A stretch of 64,000 nt of DNA, taken from assembly GCF_033546935.1 (NCBI RefSeq), contig NZ_CP137854.1, positions 1,116,001-1,180,000 of the forward strand, in the 5' to 3' direction. The position numbers and the translations under genes were made by a program. The notes beneath the pieces were generated by a model, which made no database searches, had not been told where the DNA came from, and saw only the letters and a program-made list of their open reading frames with translations. The DNA comes from Xylophilus sp. GOD-11R. GTDB taxonomy: Bacteria > Pseudomonadota > Gammaproteobacteria > Burkholderiales > Burkholderiaceae_C. This document shows, piece after piece, positions 20,546 through 29,874 of the stretch; position 1 is the stretch's first letter; each line of letters starts with the position of its first letter.

Positions 20546-20896
20546 ATGACGCAATGGACTGTTCAGATCGAACCCGTCGCTGGTGGCCGCTATCAATGGC
20601 GTCACGTGCCAGTGCAGGGCGATGGTGAGGTACACCAGGGCACCGAACGATACGATTCGGCAGAAGTGGCGCGCAGGGCGGGCGAGGCCGCCTTGGCGGA
20701 TCACCATGAAACCGGTTTCGATGCAGGACGCGAAAACCCGCAAAGCGACACACGGTTTGCCGAGTCCGACGCGGCACTGCAGGTCCGAGATGCCGAGGCA
20801 CGGGTGGACCGCTCTCCGGTGGCGATATCGAATCTGCCTGTAGAGGCCGAGGTGCGCGCGGCGGACGATGAGGGCTCGCCACTCACCCGGCACTGA
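20546..20896 (+). CDS. Small hypothetical protein (116 aa)
   Basis: Not recognised. ATG 20546 has an ideal AAGGAG site 5 bp upstream, which argues that it is translated. The product is hydrophilic and acidic, about 116 aa, beginning MTQWTVQIEPVAGGRYQW, with no signal peptide or membrane span. A Glu/Ala/Arg-rich central helix (SAEVARRAGEAALADHHE) is visible. A second small acidic protein gene follows 43 bp later, so the two may form an operon divergent from the yihY-type gene. No function proposed. Confidence 0.65.
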   Translation: MTQWTVQIEPVAGGRYQWRHVPVQGDGEVHQGTERYDSAEVARRAGEAALADHHETGFDAGRENPQSDTRFAESDAALQVRDAEARVDRSPVAISNLPVEAEVRAADDEGSPLTRH

Positions 20897-20939
20897 CGAA
20901 AACCGGCCCTCGCCCAATCAACAACAACGGAAGACCGCC

Positions 20940-21140
20940 ATGACGATCCGCCCTGGTGACGAAGACAAGATGCGCAAGGCCCTGCACGTGCCGGACGCGA
21001 TGACGAGTGCAACCGGATCGGCGATCGATCCTGAGAAAGCGGCCGCGCTGCGGGAAAAAGCGGACCGGGACGAGGAGGCCGAGCGGGCCGAAGCCGACGA
21101 GTGGGACCGCAAGGGCAGTGCGCCGGCCGCCGGCAGTTGA
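20940..21140 (+). CDS. Small acidic hypothetical protein (66 aa)
   Basis: Not recognised. Starts at ATG 20940 after GGAAG. The sequence is short, strongly charged and probably helical (KAAALREKADRDEEAERAE), with no signal peptide or zinc motif. It follows the 116-aa protein on the same strand and ends 18 bp before the converging gene at 21159. Coding potential is plausible from the ribosome binding site and codon use but rests on little. Confidence 0.5.
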   Translation: MTIRPGDEDKMRKALHVPDAMTSATGSAIDPEKAAALREKADRDEEAERAEADEWDRKGSAPAAGS

Positions 21141-21158
21141 GCGCGGCAGAAGCGGCGT

Positions 21159-21572
21159 TCAGCGTGCCGCAGCGCAGGCCGCGTTGATGACTTTCGCGGA
21201 CGGTTCGCCCGGAATTCCGTTGAACGCCATCGCCGCGTCACCGGGCTTGAAATTCGCCGATCCCGACGGTGCACCCTCCCAGCTCGGCTGATCGAAGAAA
21301 GTCAGGGTCAGAAACCAGCCTTTGAGCGTCTGGCAGTCGACGGCTGCCATGCCGCGATAAGAGCGGTAGGGCAAGCCGCTGTAACCGACACGCACCGCCT
21401 GCCTGGTGGCTCTTACCTCAAAGGTGACCTGTCCTTGCCAGGTGCTCAGCACCGGGCTGATTTGCACCACGTCCGACCCGGCAAGTTCCGGATAACCATA
21501 GATCGTGAGCCAGTCTTGCGCTGCCAGCGGGGTGGCCATGAGGATGCTCAGGACAAAGACGGGCAGGCGCAT
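21159..21572 (-). CDS. Small exported hypothetical protein (137 aa)
   Basis: 137-aa protein with a clear signal peptide (MRLPVFVLSILMATPLAAQ, cleavage after AAQ or LAA). The mature part is about 118 aa with conserved-looking aromatic residues and two Cys (DCQTLKGWFLTLTFFDQ and the C-terminal NAACAAAR) that may form a disulfide in the periplasm. It vaguely recalls surface-adhesin-E-like small exported proteins, but that is not firm. The start at 21572 is chosen because the signal peptide begins there, although the frame stays open further upstream. It lies 34 bp after the MFS transporter gene on the same strand and may be cotranscribed. Confidence 0.7.
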   Translation of the reverse strand: MRLPVFVLSILMATPLAAQDWLTIYGYPELAGSDVVQISPVLSTWQGQVTFEVRATRQAVRVGYSGLPYRSYRGMAAVDCQTLKGWFLTLTFFDQPSWEGAPSGSANFKPGDAAMAFNGIPGEPSAKVINAACAAAR

Positions 21573-21606
21573 CGCCGAATCATAAATCCGGCGCGGCTTC
21601 AGCGCC

Positions 21607-22773
21607 TCAGTCACGGGCTTGGTTTGTGCTGGAGATGAAAAGCCGGCCAGCCGCCGCGACGCCGATGAGCAGCACGGCGACCCCCAGAAATGCGGACGAC
21701 AGCCCCACGCCACGGGCCGCCAAACCGATGAGTGCGGGACCGGCGAGGATGCCCGCGTAACCCAGGGTGCTGATGGCGGGAACGGCCAGGCTCTCGGGCA
21801 TGTGGGTCTGGCGCCCGGCGGCGGTGTAGAGCACCGGCACGATGTTGGAACATCCGGCACCGACCAGAAAGTAGCCGAGCATCGCCGATTGCCAGGCGGA
21901 TGCCATCGTGGCCAATATCAGCCCACCGGCCGCGCAAAGTGCGCCATAAAGAATGACCGACTGCACGCCGACGCGCGTGACCACACGGTCGCCGCACAGC
22001 CGCCCGATGGTCATGGCGGCGGAAAAGCTCGCGTAGGCGAGTCCGGCGGTCGAATGCCCAACACCGTGCGCGCCTACCAGCAGCACCGCGCTCCAGTCCA
22101 GCATCGCGCCTTCGGTGAGAAACACGATGAAGCACAACACGCCGATCAGCAGCACCGGGCCGCGCGGCAGGGCGAAGAAGGCTTGCGGTTTTTGTGCCCC
22201 CGCGGCCAGAAAATGCCGCGCCACGGCAGCCAGGGCGACCAGCACCACGCCGGCGGCCAATAGGGTCGACAGCAGCGGAGTGGCGCCCAGCAGCAGCAGT
22301 CCGCTGACGCCGCCCGCGCCCGCGATGCCGCCCACGCTGTAGAGACCGTGGAAGCCCGACATCATCGGCCGACCGGCGCACCGTTCGACGATTACCGCGT
22401 GGATGTTGGCCGCGCAATCCAGCGAGCCGACCGCCGCACCGAACAACAGCAGCGCGGCGCCGAGCATCGGCGCGCTGTCGGCCGTGGCGAGCGCCTGCAA
22501 CGCGGCGCACATCGCCAGACTGGCGGGCACCATCACCCGCCGGCAACCGAAGCGCGCGGCCAGTGCACCCGCAATCGGCATCGCCAGCAGCGAGCCGGTG
22601 CCCAGGGCGAGCAGCAGCAGCCCCAGCCCGCCATCGTCCAGGCCGATGCGGTCGCGAGCGAAAGGCACCAGCGGCGCCCAGGCCGAGGTGCCGAAGCCGG
22701 CGATGAAGAAGGAGATCCGGGTCGCCCATGCGGCAAGGCGGGAAGATGTCGAGGTATCGGTCAGGCGGTTCAA
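21607..22773 (-). CDS. MFS transporter
   Basis: About 388 aa with 12 predicted membrane spans of the major facilitator type. Recognisable parts: the loop 2-3 region ALAARFGCRRVMVPASLAM and the repeat LAYASFSAAMTIGRLCGDRV in the second half. It resembles the YbjJ-like branch of small-molecule exporters; the substrate is unknown. The only in-frame start near the N-terminus is TTG 22773, without a clear ribosome binding site, so the exact start is uncertain. It lies 95 bp downstream of a LysR gene on the same strand, and both stand next to the pim-like operon, so transport of a carboxylate is possible but unproven. Confidence 0.88.
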   Translation of the reverse strand: MNRLTDTSTSSRLAAWATRISFFIAGFGTSAWAPLVPFARDRIGLDDGGLGLLLLALGTGSLLAMPIAGALAARFGCRRVMVPASLAMCAALQALATADSAPMLGAALLLFGAAVGSLDCAANIHAVIVERCAGRPMMSGFHGLYSVGGIAGAGGVSGLLLLGATPLLSTLLAAGVVLVALAAVARHFLAAGAQKPQAFFALPRGPVLLIGVLCFIVFLTEGAMLDWSAVLLVGAHGVGHSTAGLAYASFSAAMTIGRLCGDRVVTRVGVQSVILYGALCAAGGLILATMASAWQSAMLGYFLVGAGCSNIVPVLYTAAGRQTHMPESLAVPAISTLGYAGILAGPALIGLAARGVGLSSAFLGVAVLLIGVAAAGRLFISSTNQARD

Positions 22774-22868
22774 GCGTCAGTGCGGGGCGTTGGACGGGCC
22801 CGGCGATCGCCGGGCTCAGGATGGAGCGACCAAGCGCATTGTCCGGGCGATCGATGACACCATCGGTA

Positions 22869-23759
22869 TCAAGCGGCCTGTGCCTTGCCGACGATGAATT
22901 CGATGAAGGCCGACGCCGCCCGGGTCGGGTGCCGATTGGGCATGTACAGCAGGTACATGCGTGTGCCGAAGATGCTGAGCCGCCAGTCGTCCAGGCAGGT
23001 CTGCATGCGGCCGTCCGCAACCGCCTGTTGCACCAGGTATTCGGGCACCAGCCCCACGCCCAGGCCGGCCAACGTGGCATCGCGCAGGAACACGAAATTC
23101 TCGGACACCAGCGCGGGCGTCAGCAGCACCTCCTTGCGTTCTTCTCCGCGATAGCCGGCCAAGCGCAGTTCGCGCCCGACCACGTCGGAGGTGATGACCG
23201 GCGCGCCGCCGAGATCTTCCAGGCTGCGCGGCAGGCCGTGGGCCGCCACGTAGTCGGTCGATGCACAGGCCACATAGCGCACCTCGCCCAGCAAGTGGGC
23301 CACCATGCCGCCCGGCGGATGCGGCAGGATCTGCACGGTGAAGTCGAGCTCCTCGCGCAGCAGGTCGCTCACCCGGCTTTCGAAGGCCACGTCGAGCAGT
23401 ACGCCGGGAAACCGCCGCTTGAAGTCGATCAGCCACTCCCCCATCACGATCTGACCGTAGCCGCTGGGCACCGAGACCCGCAAACGCCCTTGCACCGTGC
23501 CGGCCAGGGTGGCCAAAGAATCCTTGGCGGCCATCAGCTCGCGCTGCATCGCCTTGCCATGTTCGAACAAGCGCAGGCCTGCTTCGGTCGGCTCCGCGCT
23601 GCGCGTAGTGCGCCGCATGAGCTGAACGCCAAGTTCCTTCTCGAGCCGATTGAGCCGGTAACTCACGTTGGCGCGCGTCATGCGCAGGCGACGCGCGGCC
23701 TCGCTCAGGTTCTGGGCTTCGACGATGTCGACGAAGAGCAGCAGACTTTGGGGATCCAT
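22869..23759 (-). CDS. LysR-family regulator divergent from the pim-like operon
   Basis: 296-aa LysR-type regulator. The helix-turn-helix is at the N-terminus (IVEAQNLSEAARRLRMTRAN, then VSYRLNRLEKELGVQLMRRT), followed by a substrate-binding domain. It starts at ATG 23759 and is transcribed away from the beta-oxidation operon that begins at 23868. The 108-bp gap between them holds three TGTCAA half-sites, a likely binding region. Probable role: control of that operon and of itself by a CoA ester or dicarboxylate. The regulatory target is inferred from divergence; the family is certain. Confidence 0.9.
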   Translation of the reverse strand: MDPQSLLLFVDIVEAQNLSEAARRLRMTRANVSYRLNRLEKELGVQLMRRTTRSAEPTEAGLRLFEHGKAMQRELMAAKDSLATLAGTVQGRLRVSVPSGYGQIVMGEWLIDFKRRFPGVLLDVAFESRVSDLLREELDFTVQILPHPPGGMVAHLLGEVRYVACASTDYVAAHGLPRSLEDLGGAPVITSDVVGRELRLAGYRGEERKEVLLTPALVSENFVFLRDATLAGLGVGLVPEYLVQQAVADGRMQTCLDDWRLSIFGTRMYLLYMPNRHPTRAASAFIEFIVGKAQAA

Positions 23760-23766
23760 GGTGCAT

Positions 23767-23813
23767 TGTCAAATGAGGCTTGACATCCTGTCCAGGCCAG
23801 TTGGGATTGTCAA
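23767..23813. promoter_or_regulatory. TGTCAA half-sites between LysR gene and pim-like operon
   Basis: TGTCAA at 23767-23772 and its inverse TTGACA at 23780-23785 form a perfect 6-bp inverted repeat with a 7-bp gap; a third TGTCAA lies at 23808-23813. They sit between two divergent start codons, where LysR proteins normally bind. TTGACA could also serve as a -35 hexamer. Confidence 0.45.
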
Positions 23814-23867
23814 ACGCAGGAAGCGGGGCAAGAATCAGGTTCCAGGATTGAAAACGAGACAAAGCCG

Positions 23868-26012
23868 ATGACAGACACCGCTGGGGCCGAGCCCGTCACC
23901 TATCGCCTGCAGGGTCGCGTCGGCGTGATCCGCATTTCGAATCCGCCGGTCAACGCGCTGTCTGCCGCCGTGCGCACGGGCCTGCGCCGCGGGATCGAAA
24001 TTGCCACGGCCGATGCCGGATGCGATGCCATCCTGCTGGTTGGCGATGGACGTGCCTTCATCGGCGGCGCCGACATCCGCGAGTTCGGCAAGCCGTCCGT
24101 GCCGCCGAGCCTGCCCGAGGTCTGCGCGGTCATCGAAGCCAGCGCCAAGCCGGTGGTCGCCGCCATCCACGGGCCGTGCCTGGGCGGCGGACTCGAAGTC
24201 GCGCTGTCGGCGCATTACCGCGTGGCCTGCGACGACGCACGGCTCGGCTTGCCGGAAGTCACGCTCGGTCTGCTGCCCGGAGCCGGCGGCACCCAGCGCG
24301 GAACCCGCCTGCTCGGCGCGAAGGCGGCGCTCGACCTGATGCTGTCCGGCCGCCACGTCGGCGCTGCCGAGGCGTGCAAGCTCGGCCTGGTCGACAAGGC
24401 CGTGCCGGCGGGCGAGGGCGCCGCGCTCGCGGCCGGACTCGACTACGCCCGCGAACTGCTCGAACGCGGCGCCGCGCCTCGCCGCTCGAGCGAAGACACC
24501 ACCGGTCTTGCCGACGACGCCGGCAACCGTGCCGCCATCGCCGCCGCTCGCGCAGACGCCCAGAAGAAATCGCGCGGCCTGTTCTCGCCCTTCAAGATCA
24601 TCGATGCGGTCGAGGCCGCGCTGGACCGACCTTTCGACGCCGGCATGGCCCTGGAGCGCGCCGCCTTCCTCGAGGCCATGGCCAGCCCGCAGCGGGCCGG
24701 CCTGATCCACGCGTTCTTTGCCGAACGCGAGACCGCCAAATCGCCCGAGACCCGTGCCGCCCAACCTCGGCCGATCGCCAGCGTCGGTGTGGTCGGCGGC
24801 GGGACCATGGGCGCCGGCATCACGGTCGCACTATTGGACGCCGGCCTGCCGGTGACCATGGTCGAGCGTGACGACGCAGCGCTCGCCCGCGGCCAGGGTT
24901 TCGTCGAGAAGGTCTACGACGGCCTGATCGCCAAAGGCCGCATCGACATCGCCGCCAAGCAGCGCACCCTGTCGCGCTACACCGGCTCGACCGACTACGC
25001 AGCCCTGGCAGGCGCCGACCTGGTGATCGAGGCCGTCTTCGAGGACATGGCGGTCAAGAAGGCCGTCTTCGCCGAGCTCGACCGCGTCTGCAAGCCCGGT
25101 GCGGTGCTGGCCACCAACACCTCCTATCTCGACATCGATGAGATCGCCGCCAGCATCGGCCGTCCGCAGGACGTGCTGGGCCTGCATTTCTTCTCGCCGG
25201 CCAACATCATGAAACTGCTGGAGATCGTGGTGCCGGCCCGGGTGTCCGCCGACGTGGTCGCCACCGGCTTCGCGCTCGCCAAGCTGCTCAAGAAGGTGCC
25301 GGTGCGCGCGGGTGTCTGCGACGGCTTCATCGGCAACCGCATCCTGGCCACCTACCGGCTGGCGGCCGACTACATGGTGGAAGACGGCGCCTCGCCCTAC
25401 CAGGTCGACAAGGCCTTGCGCGACTTCGGCTTCGCCATGGGCCCCTTCCAGGTAAGCGACCTGGCCGGCGGCGACATCGGCTGGGCGACACGCAAGCGCA
25501 AGGCGGCTACCCGCGACCCACGCCAGCGTTATGTGCAGATCGCCGATCGCCTCTGCGAACGCGGCTGGTTCGGCCAGAAGACCGGCCGGGGCTGGTACCT
25601 CTACCCGGACGGTGCGCGCACCGGCACGCCAGACCCCGAGGTCGAAGCCATCATCGACGCCGAGCGGCAACGCGCCGGCATCACGCCGCGCAGCTTCGGC
25701 GACGACGAGATCGTGCGGCGCATCCTGGCCGCCATGGCCAACGAGGGCGCGCGCATCCTCGAAGAAAAGGTCGCCCTGCGGCCGCTGGATATCGACGTGG
25801 TCTTCGTCCACGGCTACGGCTTTCCGCGTTACCGCGGCGGCCCGATGTTCCATGCGGACACGACGGGCGTCGCCAACGTGCTGAAAGACCTTCGCGCCTT
25901 CGCGGCCGAAGACGCTTTCTTTTGGCAGCCCGCGCCCCTGCTGGAGCGGCTCGCCACCGCCGGCCAGACGCTGGCCAGCCTCAATGCCGACCACGACAAG
26001 AACCGAGACTGA
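23868..26012 (+). CDS. Bifunctional enoyl-CoA hydratase / 3-hydroxyacyl-CoA dehydrogenase (PimF-like)
   Basis: 714-aa FadB/FadJ-type beta-oxidation enzyme. Residues 1-200 are a crotonase domain with both catalytic Glu regions ([13 protein letters not shown] and [17 protein letters not shown]) and the oxyanion motif [10 protein letters not shown]. The NAD domain begins near 300 with [20 protein letters not shown]; the dehydrogenase catalytic His is in [12 protein letters not shown], then GFIGNRI. A C-terminal dehydrogenase repeat follows. It hydrates the enoyl-CoA and oxidises the 3-hydroxyacyl-CoA. It is the first gene of an operon with a thiolase and two acyl-CoA dehydrogenases, the same content as the Rhodopseudomonas pim operon, where PimF has this fusion. 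Dicarboxylyl-CoA substrates are inferred from that likeness. Confidence 0.92.
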   Translation: MTDTAGAEPVTYRLQGRVGVIRISNPPVNALSAAVRTGLRRGIEIATADAGCDAILLVGDGRAFIGGADIREFGKPSVPPSLPEVCAVIEASAKPVVAAIHGPCLGGGLEVALSAHYRVACDDARLGLPEVTLGLLPGAGGTQRGTRLLGAKAALDLMLSGRHVGAAEACKLGLVDKAVPAGEGAALAAGLDYARELLERGAAPRRSSEDTTGLADDAGNRAAIAAARADAQKKSRGLFSPFKIIDAVEAALDRPFDAGMALERAAFLEAMASPQRAGLIHAFFAERETAKSPETRAAQPRPIASVGVVGGGTMGAGITVALLDAGLPVTMVERDDAALARGQGFVEKVYDGLIAKGRIDIAAKQRTLSRYTGSTDYAALAGADLVIEAVFEDMAVKKAVFAELDRVCKPGAVLATNTSYLDIDEIAASIGRPQDVLGLHFFSPANIMKLLEIVVPARVSADVVATGFALAKLLKKVPVRAGVCDGFIGNRILATYRLAADYMVEDGASPYQVDKALRDFGFAMGPFQVSDLAGGDIGWATRKRKAATRDPRQRYVQIADRLCERGWFGQKTGRGWYLYPDGARTGTPDPEVEAIIDAERQRAGITPRSFGDDEIVRRILAAMANEGARILEEKVALRPLDIDVVFVHGYGFPRYRGGPMFHADTTGVANVLKDLRAFAAEDAFFWQPAPLLERLATAGQTLASLNADHDKNRD

Positions 26013-26028
26013 AAGCGAGACCAGACCC

Positions 26029-27213
26029 ATGAGCCGCGAAGCCGTTTTCGTATCCACCGCCCGCACACCGCTGGCCAAGTCGCACCGGGGCGAATTCAAC
26101 GACACCGACGGCCCGACCCTTGCTGCCTTCGCCGTGCGCGCGGCAGTCGACCGCGCCGGCATCGACCCGGGCCTGATCGAGGACCTGATCCTCGGCTGCG
26201 GCTACCCCGAAGGCACGACCGGCCGCAACGTAGCGAGGCAGACGGTGTTCCGCGCCGGGCTGCCGATCAGCGTGCCCGGCGCCACCGTCAACCGTTTCTG
26301 CGCGTCGGGCCTGCAGGCCATCGCCATCGCCGCGGGCCGCATCGTGATGGACGGCGCGCCCGCGGCCATCGCGGGCGGCGTGGAGAGCATCTCGCGCCTG
26401 CGCAGCCGCGAGGACGGCGCCACCGGCATCGACCGCTGGGTAGGCGCCCATCACCCGGCCGTCTACACCTCGATGATCGAGACGGCCGACATCGTCGCCC
26501 GCCGCTACGGCATAGCGCGCGAGGCGCAGGACGTGTTCTCGGTCGAGAGCCAGCGCCGCACCGCCGCCGCCCAGGCCGAGGGCCGCTACGCCGCCGAGAT
26601 CGTGCACTGCACCACCACCATGACCGTCACCGACAAGGAAACCGGTGCGACCAGCCAGCGCGAGGTAACGGTGTCGGCGGACAACTGCAACCGTCCCGGC
26701 ACCACACTCGAAGCGCTGGCCCGACTCAAGCCGGTGCGCGGGGAGGGTGAGTTCGTCACCGCCGGCAATTCGTCGCAGCTCTCGGATGGCGCGTCGGCCT
26801 GCGTGCTGATGGAGGCCGGCGAGGCCGCCCGCGCCGGCGTCACGCCGCTGGGTGCGTTCCGCGGCATGGTCGTCGCCGGCTGCGAGCCCGACGAAATGGG
26901 CATCGGCCCGGTCTTCGCCGTGCCGCGCCTTTTGGCGCGCCATGGCCTGAAGATGGACGACATCGGCCTGTGGGAGCTCAACGAAGCCTTCGCCTCGCAG
27001 GCTATCTACTGTCGAGACCGGCTCGGCATTCCGTCCGAAATCCTCAACGTCGACGGCGGCGCCATCTCCATCGGCCACCCCTTCGGCATGACCGGCGCGC
27101 GCCTGGCCGGCCACCTGCTCATCGAAGGCAAGCGGCGCGGCGTGAAGTACGCGGTGGTCACCATGTGCATCGCGGGCGGCATGGGCGCGGCCGGGCTGAT
27201 CGAGATCTTCTGA
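26029..27213 (+). CDS. Acetyl-CoA acyltransferase (thiolase, PimB-like)
   Basis: 394-aa degradative thiolase that cleaves 3-ketoacyl-CoA with CoA. The nucleophilic Cys is in [11 protein letters not shown], the general-base His in [16 protein letters not shown], and the second Cys in [14 protein letters not shown] 26029 begins the usual [14 protein letters not shown]. The stop of the preceding gene is only 16 bp away, so the genes are cotranscribed. All catalytic residues are present. Chain-length preference cannot be read from the sequence; the operon suggests medium-chain dicarboxylyl-CoA. Confidence 0.93.
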   Translation: MSREAVFVSTARTPLAKSHRGEFNDTDGPTLAAFAVRAAVDRAGIDPGLIEDLILGCGYPEGTTGRNVARQTVFRAGLPISVPGATVNRFCASGLQAIAIAAGRIVMDGAPAAIAGGVESISRLRSREDGATGIDRWVGAHHPAVYTSMIETADIVARRYGIAREAQDVFSVESQRRTAAAQAEGRYAAEIVHCTTTMTVTDKETGATSQREVTVSADNCNRPGTTLEALARLKPVRGEGEFVTAGNSSQLSDGASACVLMEAGEAARAGVTPLGAFRGMVVAGCEPDEMGIGPVFAVPRLLARHGLKMDDIGLWELNEAFASQAIYCRDRLGIPSEILNVDGGAISIGHPFGMTGARLAGHLLIEGKRRGVKYAVVTMCIAGGMGAAGLIEIF

Positions 27214-27240
27214 CCGACAAAACGACAAAGGCAGACATCC

Positions 27241-28452
27241 ATGGACCTGAATTTCACGCCCGACGAAGAGGCTTTTCGCGACGAGGTTCGCGCTTTTCTG
27301 GCCGACAAGCTGCCGGCGCACCTGTCGCACAAGGTCCGTCACGGCATCCGCCTGAGCAAGCAGGACCAGTTGGAATGGCACGCCGTGCTGCAGACGCGCG
27401 GCTGGCTGGCCAACCACTGGCCGCGCGAACACGGCGGGCCGGGCTGGAACGCGATCGAGAAGTTCATCTTCGAGAACGAATGCGCGCTCGCCCACGCGCC
27501 GCGCGTGCTGCCCTTCGGCGTGAACATGCTCGGCCCGGTCATCATCAAGTACGGCAGCGAAGCGCAGAGGGCGTACTGGCTGCCGCGCATCCTCGACGGC
27601 AGCGACTGGTGGTGCCAGGGCTATTCGGAGCCGGGCGCGGGCTCCGACCTGGCAGCGGTCAAGACCACCGCCGTGCGCGGCGTCGACGCCCAGGGCGACC
27701 ACTACATCGTCAACGGCCAGAAGACCTGGACCACCCAGGGCCACCACGCCGACATGATCTTCTGCCTGGTGCGCACCGACCGCGACGCCAAGAAGCAGGA
27801 GGGCATCAGCTTCCTGCTGATCGACATGCGCACGCCCGGCGTCGAGGTGCGGCCCATCATCACGCTCGACGGGGAGCACGAGGTCAACGAAGTCTTCTTC
27901 ACCGACGTGCGCGTGCCGGCCGAGAACCTCGTGGGCGAAGAGAACAAGGGCTGGACCTGCGCCAAATACCTGCTCACCTACGAGCGCACCAACATCGCCG
28001 GCGTCGGCCTGTCGGTGGCCGCCTTCGAGCGGCTGGAGGCCGCGGCGGCGCGCGTCAAGCGGCGCGGCCGTCCGTTGGCCGAAGACCCGGCTTTCGCAGC
28101 GCGCATGGCCCGGGTGGAGATCGATCTGGCCAACATGAAAACCACCAACCTGCGCGTGATCGCGGCGGTAGCCGGCGGCGGCGTTCCGGGGGCGGAGAGT
28201 TCCATGCTCAAGATCCGAGGCACCGAGATCCGCCAGGAAATCACCTCGTTGCTGCGCCGTGCCATGGGCTCCTACGCCTTGCCCTACGAGACGGAAATGC
28301 TGGAGTCGGTCGCAGCCGCGGGCGAGGCTGCCGGGCCGGAAGACGCCATGGCCGCCACCGCCTTCTATTTCAACAACCGCAAGCTGTCGATCTACGGCGG
28401 CTCCAACGAAATCCAGCGCAACATCGTCGCCAAGACGATCCTCGGGCTCTGA
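27241..28452 (+). CDS. pimC: Acyl-CoA dehydrogenase, PimC-like large subunit
   Basis: 403-aa acyl-CoA dehydrogenase. It begins MDLNFTPDEEAFRDEVRAF and carries WWCQGYSEPGAGSDLA, the FAD-site KTWTTQGHHADMIFCLVRTD, and LDGEHEVNEVFF, a combination I associate with the large subunit of pimeloyl-CoA dehydrogenase. It ends in KLSIYGGSNEIQRNIVAKTI. In that two-component enzyme, large and small subunits together introduce the double bond into pimeloyl-CoA and related dicarboxylyl-CoA esters. The small subunit gene follows after 11 bp. The symbol is by likeness to Rhodopseudomonas PimC, from memory; a general medium-chain acyl-CoA dehydrogenase is the alternative. Confidence 0.87.
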   Translation: MDLNFTPDEEAFRDEVRAFLADKLPAHLSHKVRHGIRLSKQDQLEWHAVLQTRGWLANHWPREHGGPGWNAIEKFIFENECALAHAPRVLPFGVNMLGPVIIKYGSEAQRAYWLPRILDGSDWWCQGYSEPGAGSDLAAVKTTAVRGVDAQGDHYIVNGQKTWTTQGHHADMIFCLVRTDRDAKKQEGISFLLIDMRTPGVEVRPIITLDGEHEVNEVFFTDVRVPAENLVGEENKGWTCAKYLLTYERTNIAGVGLSVAAFERLEAAAARVKRRGRPLAEDPAFAARMARVEIDLANMKTTNLRVIAAVAGGGVPGAESSMLKIRGTEIRQEITSLLRRAMGSYALPYETEMLESVAAAGEAAGPEDAMAATAFYFNNRKLSIYGGSNEIQRNIVAKTILGL

Positions 28453-28463
28453 AGCAAACCGCC

Positions 28464-29594
28464 ATGATCTTCGAACACACCCAAGACCGGCGCATGCTCG
28501 CCGACACGCTGGCGCGCTTCATCGCCGACCGTAATCCGATCGAACAGCGCAACCGCATCGCCTACGGCAAGCCGGGGTTCAGCGAGGAACTCTGGCAGGG
28601 ATTGGCCGAACTCGGCACGACGGGCGCCTTGTTCCCTGAATCCGCCGGCGGCTTCGGCGGCGCGGGCTTCGACATCTCCGTCGTCTTCGAGGCGATCGGC
28701 CGCGGGCTGGTGGTGGAGCCCCTGCTCGGCAGCCTGATGGTCGGCCGCATGCTGCTGCAGGCTGGCGGCCATGCCGCGGCGCTCGAGGCCATCGTCACCG
28801 GCGAGCAACGCGCGGCGCTGGCCTGGGAGGAGGTCGATGCACGCTGGGATCCGCAGGTCGTCTTCACCCGCGCGAGCCACGAAGGGGGCTCCTGGGTGCT
28901 GGAGGGCGACAAGATCGTCGTGCGGCAGGCGGCGGCCGCCGGCGTGCTGCTGGTATCCGCGCGCACCTCGGGCGAGCCCGGGCAGCCGGCGGGCATCACT
29001 TTGTTTCTGGTGCCGGCCGATGCACCGGGCGTGGCGTTGCGCACGCTCGGCAGCATCGACGGCGGAACGGTGTCGGATGTTTCGCTTCGCCATGTGGTGC
29101 TCGACGCCTCGGCCGTCGTCGGCCCCGTGGATGGCGGCGCGCCGCTGCTCGAGCGCGGCCTGGGCGCCGGCCTGCTCGCGCTGTGTGCCGAAAGCGTCGG
29201 CGCGATGGACGTCGCCAAAGACGCCACCATCGACTACCTGCGCACCCGCAAACAGTTCAACCTGCCCATCGGCAGCTTCCAGGCGCTGCAGCACCGCATG
29301 GCCACGGTGCTGATCGAGATCGAACAGGCGCGATCGGCGGTCATCAATGCGGCAGCGGCCTTCGACGCCGAGGACCGCGTGGAGCGGGAGCGCGTGCTGT
29401 CGGCCGCCAAGATGTCCGTCGGCCGCATCGGTGCGCTGGTGTCCGAGGAATGCATCCAGCTGCACGGTGGCATCGGCATGACCTGGGAGCTCCCCTTGTC
29501 GCACTACGCCAAGCGGTTGATCGCGATCGACCACGAACTCGGTGATGAGGACTTTCACCTGGAGCGCTACATCGCGCTCGGGCGCGGGGCGTAG
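28464..29594 (+). CDS. pimD: Acyl-CoA dehydrogenase, PimD-like small subunit
   Basis: 376-aa acyl-CoA dehydrogenase from ATG 28464; the frame is open far upstream, but that part runs antiparallel in sense to other genes and is not real. Typical features: LGTTGALFPESAGGFGGAGF, the C-terminal domain QFNLPIGSFQALQHRMA, and QLHGGIGMTWELPLSHYAKR. The FAD-contact middle domain is less conserved than in the large subunit, as usual for PimD-type partners. It is the last gene of the operon. No acyl-CoA ligase (PimA) gene is present here, so activation of the acid must be encoded elsewhere or done by a CoA-transferase. Confidence 0.86.
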   Translation: MIFEHTQDRRMLADTLARFIADRNPIEQRNRIAYGKPGFSEELWQGLAELGTTGALFPESAGGFGGAGFDISVVFEAIGRGLVVEPLLGSLMVGRMLLQAGGHAAALEAIVTGEQRAALAWEEVDARWDPQVVFTRASHEGGSWVLEGDKIVVRQAAAAGVLLVSARTSGEPGQPAGITLFLVPADAPGVALRTLGSIDGGTVSDVSLRHVVLDASAVVGPVDGGAPLLERGLGAGLLALCAESVGAMDVAKDATIDYLRTRKQFNLPIGSFQALQHRMATVLIEIEQARSAVINAAAAFDAEDRVERERVLSAAKMSVGRIGALVSEECIQLHGGIGMTWELPLSHYAKRLIAIDHELGDEDFHLERYIALGRGA

Positions 29595-29666
29595 GCGGCG
29601 GCCTAGCGCGGGATGCGGTGGCTTCCGTCAGCCGGCTTCATGGCGCCGGCAGACGCTGCATTCACT

Positions 29667-29861
29667 ATGAAAATCCTCACGAAACAAGGCAGAAAGCGCG
29701 AACCGCAAATGGGCGAGTTCGAGGCGCTCGACTCGTCCGACCGCGCTGACGTGGTGGTCGAGCGCCGACGTGCGGAGGCCCTTTCCCCTGAAAGTCCGCA
29801 GTCCAACCCGCCGCCACGTGAATTTCCCGAGCAACCGCAGGAACACGATCTGGTGCGCTGA
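29667..29861 (+). CDS. Possible small hypothetical protein (64 aa)
   Basis: Weakly supported. From ATG 29667 a 64-residue hydrophilic protein is readable (MKILTKQGRKREPQMGEFEA onward), Glu/Arg/Pro-rich, with no recognisable domain. It lies between the pimD stop and the convergent yhhQ gene. No good ribosome binding site is visible. It could equally be noncoding. Confidence 0.3.
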   Translation: MKILTKQGRKREPQMGEFEALDSSDRADVVVERRRAEALSPESPQSNPPPREFPEQPQEHDLVR

Positions 29862-29874
29862 CTCGGCACTCGAG

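Noticed and set aside
26970..28463. Upstream extension of the PimD-like frame to 874 codons
   Set aside because: The extension overlaps the thiolase and PimC-like genes in another phase and is Arg-rich without domains. The real start is ATG 28464.
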